From the NCBI GenBank assembly GCA_002405485.1, contig DHLW01000175.1, positions 22,168 to 31,894 on the forward strand: DNA of 9,727 nucleotides. The letters run 5' to 3'. This stretch comes from Phycisphaerales bacterium UBA4658. Its GTDB lineage: Bacteria > Planctomycetota > Phycisphaerae > Phycisphaerales > UBA1924. Each line of letters opens with the position of its first letter. Positions within the stretch are counted from its first letter, which is position 1. Both the position numbers and the translations under genes were made by a program. The notes beneath the pieces are model-generated. The model had not been told where the DNA came from, made no database searches, and saw nothing but the letters and a program-made list of their open reading frames with translations. This document shows positions 1 to 6,536 of this stretch, piece after piece.

Positions 1-74
<74 letters not shown>

Positions 75-82
75 CTTGAAGG

Positions 83-109
83 AACCCGCTGGTCAACGGC
101 GGGTTTTTT
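83..109 (+). terminator. Intrinsic terminator of tRNA-Asp
   Basis: Stem AACCCGC (83-89) pairs perfectly with GCGGGTT (99-105) around a 9-base loop and runs into a T tract (six Ts, 104-109 region). Its position just downstream of the tRNA fits rho-independent termination. Confidence 0.85.
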
Positions 110-574
110 CGTTTTTGAACCACGGACCCGAACTGCCCGATCCGGTATCGTGGAACGGATTGACGGTCTGGTAGCCAATACGGCGACAACGAGAGCACGC
201 CAAGGTCGACACGTTCTTGCCGTCCTCGGCATCAACGGGGGCTAAGCAGCGCCCCAAGTCGGAGTAGATGAGGACGACGGCAACTCGGCGGTCAATGGTC
301 AACGGGACGACTCGGTTTTGGCTCATGTAAGCGCGTCCCTAAGGAGGCTCGTGCCAAATCACCGAGCGAGTCCAAGGACTTCTCGCGCGCCTTGTTCGGC
401 CCACGCGGAATCACTCACTAGCACCGCGACAAGCTCCTCACCGATCGACCTCTCAGCCACTCGACGATCATCTCGACAGACTCCGATTTGGGAGACTCGG
501 TGATCAAGTCCTTCATGGGCTCAGCTCAGCATCTGCGTCGTGTGCAGGCCAGAAGCGCGTTACCCTGCTTCGGT
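110..574. other. Gene-poor stretch between tRNA-Asp and the helicase gene
   Basis: I see no convincing gene here. Short open frames exist on both strands, but they lack family motifs and some overlap the tRNA terminator or the tRNA itself. The 3' end of the tRNA is not repeated here or elsewhere in the window, so no att-type duplication marks an integration. The end of the stretch (from 488) is open in the frame of the downstream gene and may belong to it if translation starts earlier than chosen. Confidence 0.5.
490..502 (+). promoter_or_regulatory. Possible RBS and alternative GTG start for the nuclease-helicase
   Basis: GGGAG (490-494) lies 5 bases before an in-frame GTG at 500. This would add 25 residues to the protein. 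The extra segment shows none of the family's conserved features, whereas the ATG at 575 directly precedes the conserved region but has no visible Shine-Dalgarno. The true start is therefore unresolved. Confidence 0.3.
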
Positions 575-2596
575 ATGGCCGATGCTCTATCCCCGCCGAC
601 CGCAAGCCTATTGGACCGAGCGTACTACGCAGCAAGCGTCGAGGCCTTTATTGCTGACAATGATGAGACGATTCTTGGTCGTCTGGCCGCTTCGACATCA
701 TTTGCCATTGAGCCCACCCAACGGGACGCGTGGCTGGCCCAGATCACAATCATGCGTGCCGCGCTCGCGAAATCGGGGGGACAGGGCCTGATTGCCTTTG
801 AGTTTGCCGTGCCACGGATGGGCAAGCGGATCGACGTGGTGCTGGTTCAAGGCGCAGCGGTGTATGTTCTGGAGTTTAAAGTCGGCCAGCGTGAGTTCAC
901 ATCCGATGCGATCAACCAGGTGTGGGACTATGCGTTGGACATGAAGAACTTTCATAGCACCAGTCATCACGCGACGATCGTTCCGGTACTGGTGGCGACA
1001 GAGGCCGAGGACCACGGCGTGCAGGCGGTGATCACCAGCGACCACGATGGAGTCGTGCGGCCGCTGCAAGCGACGGCGGGCACGCTCGGCGTGTTGCTGC
1101 GCACGGTCGAATCCTGGTGCACAGGGACATCGATCGATGCGCAGCGTTGGGCCGCAGGAAGGTACAGCCCCACGCCGACGATTATCGAAGCTGCGCTGGC
1201 TCTTTATAATGGGCACAGGGTGGAGGACATTTCGCGGCGTGAAGCCGAGGTCATCAACCTGAATGAGACAACGGCGCAGATCGATGCGGTCGTCCGCCAA
1301 GCTCGTGCAAGCCGACGAAAAGCCATCTGCTTCGTGACCGGCGTTCCAGGAGCAGGCAAAACGCTGGTCGGTCTGAACGTGGCAACGAAGTATCACGACA
1401 AAGCAAGCGAGCTCTACAGCGTCTTTCTCTCTGGTAACGGTCCGCTGGTCAAGATTTTGTGCGAGGCGCTGGCCCGCGACCGAGTGGAGCGTTCTTCATC
1501 ATCGGCCACGAGGGTCACGCTCGGCGAGGCACGCAGCGAAGTGCGGGCGTTCATCCAGAACGTGCACCACTTCCGCGATGAGTGCATCCGCGATGGGATC
1601 AGACCACCCGTCGAACACGTCGCCCTCTTTGACGAGGCCCAGCGAGCGTGGAACAAGGAGCAGACCGCAGCATTCATGCAGCGGAAGAAGGGGCATGCCA
1701 ACTTTGCGATGTCCGAACCTGCCTTCCTGATCTCATGCATGGACCGGCATCCAGACTGGGCAGTGATCGTCTGCCTCGTGGGCGGCGGTCAGGAGATCAA
1801 CACCGGCGAGGCAGGGATCGGAGAGTGGCTCCGCGCGATTCGCTCCGACTTCCCGCATTGGCACGTGCATCTGTCGCCCCACCTCACCGATTCGGAGTAT
1901 GCGGCGGGCGATGCGATCGGACTCCTCGCCGGGCACACGCATCTGGAGACACACGACTGTCTGCATTTGTCCGTTTCGATGCGGTCCTTTCGAGCCGAGT
2001 ATGTGTCGGCGTGGGTCAAGGCCGTGCTTGACATCGACCGTGCAGCCGCCGCAAGGTCCTTCGCGAGCATTCGCGATCGGTATCCGGTCGTCCTGACGCG
2101 GGACCTCATGAAAGCTAAGGCCTGGCTGCGCGAACGGGCACGCGGAACCGAGCGTTACGGATTGGTGGTGTCGTCGCAGGCGCAGCGGCTGAAGCCCCAC
2201 GCGATCGACGTGCGTGCGGATTTCAACCCTGTGCACTGGTTCCTGCACTCGCGTGAAGATGTCCGGAGTTCGTTCTATCTCGAGGATGCCGCGACAGAGT
2301 TCGATGTCCAGGGACTTGAACTTGACTGGGCATGCGTGGTGTGGGACGGGGACTACCGCTATTCGAACGGTGGCTGGCAGCACTGGAGCTTCAAGGGAAC
2401 TCGCTGGCAACGTATCAACAAGCTCGATCGCAAGGTGTATCTGAAGAATGCGTATCGTGTGCTTCTCACACGCGCCCGGCAGGGCATGGTGGTCGTGGTC
2501 CCTTATGGGGATTCGGCTGATCCGACGCGGGCACCCCAGATGTACGATGCAACGTTCGACTACCTGAGGGATTTAGGCGTGCCCGAACTGCCATGA
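575..2596 (+). CDS. PD-(D/E)XK nuclease-like / DUF2075 (Schlafen group 3-like) helicase fusion
   Basis: The product is 673 residues from the ATG at 575. Residues about 15-145 look like a PD-(D/E)XK nuclease fold: E76, then RID with D87, then a hydrophobic strand ending in E100-F-K102, and a conserved QVWDYALDMKNFH stretch. Residues about 248-645 form a superfamily 1 ATPase of the DUF2075 type: Walker A GVPGAGKT (256-263), Walker B LFDEAQ (351-356), a VGGGQEIN motif (402-409), EFDVQGLE (575-582), and a C-terminal YRVLLTRAR (627-635) carrying the arginine-finger motif. It should be a cytoplasmic, ATP-dependent nucleic-acid enzyme. All key residues of both domains appear intact, so it is probably active. 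Substrate and role are not shown by the sequence. DUF2075 proteins are often found among defence and mobile genes; the tRNA-adjacent site fits that, but no partner gene is present. The start could be GTG 500 or TTG 488. Domain assignment is firm; the defence role is inference. Confidence 0.88.
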   Translation: MADALSPPTASLLDRAYYAASVEAFIADNDETILGRLAASTSFAIEPTQRDAWLAQITIMRAALAKSGGQGLIAFEFAVPRMGKRIDVVLVQGAAVYVLEFKVGQREFTSDAINQVWDYALDMKNFHSTSHHATIVPVLVATEAEDHGVQAVITSDHDGVVRPLQATAGTLGVLLRTVESWCTGTSIDAQRWAAGRYSPTPTIIEAALALYNGHRVEDISRREAEVINLNETTAQIDAVVRQARASRRKAICFVTGVPGAGKTLVGLNVATKYHDKASELYSVFLSGNGPLVKILCEALARDRVERSSSSATRVTLGEARSEVRAFIQNVHHFRDECIRDGIRPPVEHVALFDEAQRAWNKEQTAAFMQRKKGHANFAMSEPAFLISCMDRHPDWAVIVCLVGGGQEINTGEAGIGEWLRAIRSDFPHWHVHLSPHLTDSEYAAGDAIGLLAGHTHLETHDCLHLSVSMRSFRAEYVSAWVKAVLDIDRAAAARSFASIRDRYPVVLTRDLMKAKAWLRERARGTERYGLVVSSQAQRLKPHAIDVRADFNPVHWFLHSREDVRSSFYLEDAATEFDVQGLELDWACVVWDGDYRYSNGGWQHWSFKGTRWQRINKLDRKVYLKNAYRVLLTRARQGMVVVVPYGDSADPTRAPQMYDATFDYLRDLGVPELP

Positions 2597-2601
2597 ACGG
2601 C

Positions 2602-2617
2602 AGGGGCTGCTGCCCCT
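2602..2617 (+). terminator. Weak hairpin after the nuclease-helicase gene
   Basis: AGGGGC-TGCT-GCCCCT forms a perfect 6-bp hairpin six bases after the stop codon. No T tract follows, so it may only stabilise the 3' end or do nothing. It is called on position alone. Confidence 0.3.
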
Positions 2618-3128
2618 ATGACGAAGGTTGGCCGCGTTCACGCAGTTAAGCCGCTTTCGATGACCTGCCCGTTCGGCCATGGTTGGTTCCCGCTCAACTC
2701 GGGCCACATTGCCGCGTTGACGGGTTCTGGGGAAGCAAGGTCCCGTCGTGGGCACCGGACTCTGGCCCATCGCCCCTTGGGGGGTGCCCCGCCGAGCCGT
2801 GCGGGCTGGAGGTGGTGTCGGGGCGCTCTCGGCCCGTCGGCCCCGGGAGGTTCGCGCCCGAGCGGCGCTCGGGCATGGGCTTCGTGCGGCTCGCGCTGGC
2901 GTTGGCCTGAGGGAGGTGCTTCATCGCTCGTGGTCTTCACTCCGAATCGTGTTGTGTGGAACTTGCGACGGGAGCGCCCCGCCGCGTTGGATCAAGCCGA
3001 CGCGCCCGCGAGCCGGTTGATGGCGTTGCACTGCCACGCCGCCCGCTCGCGCGAGGCTGCGGTCGCGCTCTTCGATTTCCGGTTGGTGCGTTCGAATGTG
3101 CCCAACGCGTTCGCCGAGCGTCGCGGCG
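2618..3128. other. Non-coding, hairpin-rich intergenic region
   Basis: Several frames are open on both strands, but their translations are Arg/Pro/Gly/Ala-rich without family motifs, as expected from GC-rich non-coding DNA. The left part contains successive inverted repeats: CCCG(c)TCAA with TTGACGGG (2689-2697 / 2717-2724), GGTCCC with GGG(c)ACC (2739-2756), CCCC/GGGG runs near 2773-2790, CTCTCGG with CCGGGAG (2826-2832 / 2843-2849), and a perfect 8-bp stem GCCCGAGC with GCTCGGGC (2856-2874). The right part has a 10-bp palindrome CTCGCGCGAG (3046-3055). It could be a structured RNA, a dispersed repeat, or simply GC-rich spacer; I recognise no known RNA family. Confidence 0.4.
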
Positions 3129-3977
3129 TCATCGCGCCGATCTGCGGGTATCCGTGCGGGGAGTTGGGTTGTCGGGAGAGGCGAGCAGTCCGAGGATCCA
3201 GCCCTCGATCGATGCCGCGGCCTGGTGCTCTGGCGAGAGGTTCGGCATGAAGTACTGAGCCAGCTCGCCGTCGCGGTCGGTGCGACGCATCCACTCGGCG
3301 ACGGACCACGCGTCGTGCTGGTCGGGTGTTCGGCCGTCCATGGGGAACGAGCGGCTCCACAGTGACGGGTACACCTCGGCGATCACCGACTTGCCAATCG
3401 GCGGCGTCCAGCCGTCGAACGGCCAGACGTGCACGCGGTCGGGTTGCTGACAACGGATGAATCTCAGCCACGGCAGGCCGGCGTGGGTCGACTTGGCAAC
3501 TGAGCCCTGCACGTCGAAGTGAAAGACCGACTTGGCGGCGCCTGCCCGGATCTCCGTGAGACGTCGCCATTTGGCGTTGCCGGAGCGGGCGGCGCCGTTG
3601 CCCGCAACGCCGGTGCGGACATGCTCGACACGGAGGGTGAGGTTGTCCGTGGGCCAGTGGCGGCAGAAGTCGTCGAGGAACGCCGACCAGTCGTGCGGCA
3701 GATCGTGCTGCTCGAAGTATCGGAGCGGGAACGAGAACCCATGGTCGATGCCGATGAGCGTCGGCACATCCTCGCTGATGCGCTCGGCGAGCCATTGGGC
3801 GATGCCGAGCCGCGTCCAGTGCCGTGAGCGATCCGTTGGTGGTGGGACCGCCGAAGGCATGGAACTGACGTCAGCGAGGAAGACGCGCAGGCCGGGCAAG
3901 CTCGACATCGGCGTCGCCGCACCGGAGTAGTCGATGCCGACATAGCGTCGAAATGCGGGCGCGTGCTGGTCGCTCAT
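3129..3977 (-). CDS. DUF429-like protein, predicted RNase H-like fold
   Basis: A 282-residue cytoplasmic protein with no signal peptide or membrane segment. It opens with RYVGIDYSGA (11-20), the first strand and catalytic-type aspartate (D16) of an RNase H-like fold. It continues with LIGIDHGFSFP (74-84, D78), then AEVYPSLW (200-207, E201) and DQHDAWSVAEWM (219-230, D222), and finally EGWILG (258-263). This order of acidic residues matches the DUF429-type layout GID...DIP...EVxPE...DDxxDA. A conserved-looking GSVAKSTHAGLPWLRFIR segment lies at 158-175. The molecular function of these proteins is unknown; nuclease or nucleotide-related activity is possible from the fold. The ATG at 3977 was chosen because upstream in-frame codons (to 4100) add a low-complexity, His/Arg/Pro-rich stretch unlike the family. 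No clear Shine-Dalgarno precedes it. It is divergent from the dockerin-tagged gene. Confidence 0.75.
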   Translation of the reverse strand: MSDQHAPAFRRYVGIDYSGAATPMSSLPGLRVFLADVSSMPSAVPPPTDRSRHWTRLGIAQWLAERISEDVPTLIGIDHGFSFPLRYFEQHDLPHDWSAFLDDFCRHWPTDNLTLRVEHVRTGVAGNGAARSGNAKWRRLTEIRAGAAKSVFHFDVQGSVAKSTHAGLPWLRFIRCQQPDRVHVWPFDGWTPPIGKSVIAEVYPSLWSRSFPMDGRTPDQHDAWSVAEWMRRTDRDGELAQYFMPNLSPEHQAAASIEGWILGLLASPDNPTPRTDTRRSAR

Positions 3978-4290
3978 GCGCAGTGGGGGCGGGATCATCG
4001 AGGTGTGGACGCGAGATCGCGGTTGATGGTATCGAGCGGCGGCTGCCAGTTTCGGGGAGACGCGCGTGCTGCTGGCGTGGGTGTGAGTGCCGTGCAGCAT
4101 CGGCGCGGATGCGAGGAGTCGGAATGTGGACGATGCGATCCGAGTTTGAATGGGAGGATTTTGGGACCTTGGTGCATCAGCGGCGTGCGTGGAGGCGGAA
4201 AGTGGTGTACGTTGGGTGTTCAGGCCTGCTCAGGCCGACCGACTCGTCGCATTCTGCGACGTGGGCGAACTCATCTGGAGGCGGACGCGC
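3978..4290. other. Divergent intergenic region between DUF429-like and dockerin-tagged genes
   Basis: This region must hold the start signals for both flanking genes. No promoter close to the -35/-10 consensus stands out on either strand. A perfect inverted repeat, GGCCTG-CT-CAGGCC, lies at 4223-4236, about 55 bases before the downstream start, and could be an operator or chance. Nothing else is recognisable. Confidence 0.35.
4277..4281 (+). promoter_or_regulatory. Ribosome binding site fixing the start at 4291
   Basis: GGAGG sits 9 bases before the ATG at 4291. It favours this start over the longer open frame from 4150, in agreement with the signal peptide that begins at this ATG. Confidence 0.75.
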
Positions 4291-5664
4291 ATGCGGACTC
4301 GAACCAATCGTGGCTTTGTTTTTGTTTCGGCCTTGGGGGCACTGTGCGGGCTGGCGACGCTCGCAAGCGGGCAGGCGGACGTGACCCATCAGGAGATTCA
4401 GGACGCGCTGCGATATCCGACCAACAGCGGGCCGATCAACGGTCGGTACGCGTATGCGTGGGGGAGCTACACGTGCAACATCGGGTCGTCGTCGCTGTCG
4501 TGGATCAGCGGCGGCACGCCGGCGCTCGCGATGAACGCCTATCGCCTGCACAACGGCCGGATCATGCAGATCGGTCTGGGCTTTGCCAAGCACTCCTGCT
4601 GTGTTGTGAATGGGAGTGGGTGCGGGACGTGCTCCACGAGCGGATTCGGACTTCGACCCGGGTGCCGGGACATTTACAATGCGTCGTTCAATGGTGGACA
4701 GACGCGGCTTGGCCCGCGCTCGGGGATCAATCCGTACACGAGTTCGTTCTCATCGATTCCGGCCGGCACGGGCGATGCGTTGTTCCGTCGCGTGCAGGTG
4801 ACGCTCGCGGACATGGACGCGACGGCGTTCGCGGGCGCACGGTACTTCGCCGAGGGCGTGTATGTCTGCGACGAGGAGCTGCCGGCGCAGCAGTTGAACA
4901 ACGCGACGTATCGACCGATGAACGTGGCCAACACGGGTACGACGCCGACATACGTGTGGTCGGTCACGGGCTCGACGGCGTCGGGATCTCCGGCGATCCG
5001 GGCCTGGCGCGACCATGGTCTCGGGCTGAACGTGCCGGATCCGTCGGTGCAGATCGTGACGGTGGATGTTCCGGGCGAGGGTCGGTACTACGTCGGGGGC
5101 AAGGTCGTTGACCTTGGGGGCGGGTCGTACCGATACGAGTACGCGGTCTTCAACCTGAACTCGGATCGGGCCGGATCGTCGTTCTCGGTGGCGATTCCGT
5201 CAACGGCAACGGTGTCGAACATCGGGTTCCACGCTCCGGACTATCACTCGGGCGAGGTCTACTCAAACGCCGACTGGGCGGGCGCCAAGAACGGATCGTC
5301 GATGATCTGGAGCTCAACCGAGAAGTTCGAGAACAATCCCAACGCCAACGCGCTGCGGTGGGGCACGATGTACAACTTCTGGTTCACCACCGACGTCGCG
5401 CCCGCGGCGGCGCTGGGCGATGTGACCGTCGGCCTGTTCAAGCCCGGACTGCCGTCGAGCATCGTCGCCTCCGGGCTGCCGGTGCCGGGCACGCCGGCCC
5501 CCTGCGCGGCGGACTTTGACGGGAGTGGCGCACTGGACTTCAACGACCTGTTCGACTTCCTGAACGCTTGGTTTGCGAACCTGCCGAGCGCCGACTTCAA
5601 CGGCGGGGGTCTGGACATCCAGGACATCTTCGACTATCTGAATGCCTGGTTCGCCGGTTGCTGA
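4291..5664 (+). CDS. Secreted cysteine-rich protein with C-terminal GC-type dockerin tag
   Basis: A 457-residue exported protein. The N-terminus (MRTRTNRG, then a hydrophobic run to about residue 27, ASGQA) is a Sec signal peptide. The body (about 30-390) resembles a planctomycete-restricted family of unknown function, with recognisable stretches YRLHNGRIMQIGLGFAKH (84-101), a Cys cluster (C103, C104, C111, C114, C125), LGPRSGINPYT (140-150), ARYFAEGVYV (183-192), YRYEYAVFNLNSDRAGSFSV-like (280-300), VGF/IGFHAPDYHSGE (311-322) and NANALRWGTMYNF (351-363). Residues 404-457 are two EF-hand-like dockerin repeats: loops DFDGSGALDFND (408-419) and DFNGGGLDIQD (435-445), each followed by an FDF/YLNAWFA helix, ending in GC. 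C405 and the terminal C457 bracket the tag. The tag probably mediates surface anchoring or assembly. The start is supported by GGAGG and the signal peptide. A strong hairpin follows. The tag call is secure; the body's function is unknown. Confidence 0.88.
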   Translation: MRTRTNRGFVFVSALGALCGLATLASGQADVTHQEIQDALRYPTNSGPINGRYAYAWGSYTCNIGSSSLSWISGGTPALAMNAYRLHNGRIMQIGLGFAKHSCCVVNGSGCGTCSTSGFGLRPGCRDIYNASFNGGQTRLGPRSGINPYTSSFSSIPAGTGDALFRRVQVTLADMDATAFAGARYFAEGVYVCDEELPAQQLNNATYRPMNVANTGTTPTYVWSVTGSTASGSPAIRAWRDHGLGLNVPDPSVQIVTVDVPGEGRYYVGGKVVDLGGGSYRYEYAVFNLNSDRAGSSFSVAIPSTATVSNIGFHAPDYHSGEVYSNADWAGAKNGSSMIWSSTEKFENNPNANALRWGTMYNFWFTTDVAPAAALGDVTVGLFKPGLPSSIVASGLPVPGTPAPCAADFDGSGALDFNDLFDFLNAWFANLPSADFNGGGLDIQDIFDYLNAWFAGC

Positions 5665-5713
5665 GAAGCGACGTTGAGGGGCGCCCCTGGGGCGTGCCCG
5701 ACGCGATGGAACA

Positions 5714-5756
5714 CGCCGCGACCCGCATCGATTTCGGTGCGGGTCGCGGCGATTTT
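5714..5756 (+). terminator. Strong hairpin terminator after the dockerin-tagged gene
   Basis: A perfect 14-bp stem pairs 5714-5727 (CGCCGCGACCCGCA) with 5738-5751 around a 10-base loop, followed by ATTTT. It lies 50 bases after the stop codon. The T run is short, but the stem is very stable, so intrinsic termination is likely. Confidence 0.75.
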
Positions 5757-5884
5757 GGCTCGCGCGAGTTTGCAGTGAACCGGCGCACCTGTCGCGTAGT
5801 TTCTTGACGCCGCCGATCTGCTCGGCTTCAGGGGCGAGCGCCCCGGACGCACGACGCGGGGACGGGCAGGATGGCAGGTGTCAC

Positions 5885-5889
5885 GGGAG
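5885..5889 (+). promoter_or_regulatory. Ribosome binding site of the small secreted protein
   Basis: GGGAG lies 7 bases before the ATG at 5897, which itself begins a signal peptide. The two together fix the start and support the gene being real. Confidence 0.7.
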
Positions 5890-5896
5890 TTGAGCC

Positions 5897-6376
5897 ATGT
5901 TCCGGGGCCGAGTCGTTGCGGGCGCCATCGTGTTGTGCACCGTCGGGTCGCTGGCGACCGCGCAGGCGCCGCAGGGCGTGAGCGGGTTTGATGCGCAGGG
6001 ATGGAGCGCCGAGTGGCGGGGCGATCGGACCGGCCGCGGACTGGTGCGCAACCCCCCGCGATGGTCCGGGCATGAGCCGGTGCGCGAGGCGCGCGTCAAG
6101 GAGTTCATCATCCCGGCGGGCCGGTGCTACACGAGCATCGTGATCACCCCGATGAGCAAGGGCACAACGAACGGATCATCACGGAAGATCACCATCTTCG
6201 AGAGCCAGCAGCCCTTCTCTGTGGCGCTCGGCAACGAGTCGTTCGTGCTGAACTTCCCCAAGGGTTGGGACGTGAACTGCCGAGCGACGATCTGCGGCGA
6301 CCTGTGCGATGGCGACTTCGAGGCCTTCGGCATCACGGACAAAGGGCCTGTGGCGTTCGCCGTGACCTATCGGTGA
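5897..6376 (+). CDS. Small secreted protein of unknown function
   Basis: A 159-residue protein that I do not recognise. Residues 1-24 (MFRGRVVAGAIVLCTVGSLATAQA) match a Sec signal peptide in composition: positive start, hydrophobic core, and AQA before the likely cleavage. The mature part is about 135 residues, polar, with alternating beta-prone segments (CYTSIVITPM, RKITIFE, FSVALGNESFVLNF, PVAFAVTYR). It has four cysteines (C77, C128, C133, C137), the last three clustered as CX4CX3C, so two disulfides are plausible after export. It has no dockerin tag, unlike its neighbours on both sides. A good GGGAG site 7 bases upstream supports the start. It stands alone between the hairpin at 5714-5756 and the hairpin at 6470-6501, so it is probably transcribed by itself. 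Function cannot be assigned. Confidence 0.72.
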   Translation: MFRGRVVAGAIVLCTVGSLATAQAPQGVSGFDAQGWSAEWRGDRTGRGLVRNPPRWSGHEPVREARVKEFIIPAGRCYTSIVITPMSKGTTNGSSRKITIFESQQPFSVALGNESFVLNFPKGWDVNCRATICGDLCDGDFEAFGITDKGPVAFAVTYR

Positions 6377-6469
6377 TTCGACGTGTTTCCGTCACGCCGG
6401 AGGCACGACGATCATCAAAGCGACCATCTGCGACCTTGGCACGCGTGTGTGTATGCGTGCCGCCTCCAA

Positions 6470-6501
6470 GGCCCGGACGACGCGCACGCGTTGTCCGGGC
6501 C
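6470..6501. terminator. Possible bidirectional terminator hairpin between convergent genes
   Basis: Bases 6470-6484 pair with 6487-6501 over 15 positions with a single G-T pair; the innermost pairs must open to form a loop. It lies between two genes that converge and is symmetrical enough to act in both directions. Neither side has a real T tract, so it may be a 3'-end stabiliser or a non-canonical terminator. Confidence 0.5.
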
Positions 6502-6536
6502 ATTGTCCTGCGGAAGGGTGGTGATGCGCGGGTGCA

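Noticed and set aside
93..326. Minus-strand frame with a CSRC motif in the gap after the tRNA
   Set aside because: It overlaps the tRNA terminator, has no family features beyond one Cys pair, and lacks a visible ribosome binding site.
2991..3106. GTTGGAT and GCCCAAC core-like sequences about 110 bases apart, suggesting an integron attC site
   Set aside because: The cores are in the wrong relative order for an attC site (GTT first, AAC last), and there is no convincing inner palindrome or integrase gene.
2618..3250. 210-codon + strand frame between the helicase and DUF429-like genes
   Set aside because: The translation is Arg/Gly/Ala/Pro-rich without domains, it runs into the 3' end of the DUF429-like gene on the other strand, and the GC-rich DNA easily keeps frames open.
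3963..5111. Long + strand frame overlapping the start of the dockerin-tagged gene
   Set aside because: It is in a different frame from the gene with the signal peptide, ribosome binding site and dockerin tag, and its translation is Arg-rich without motifs.
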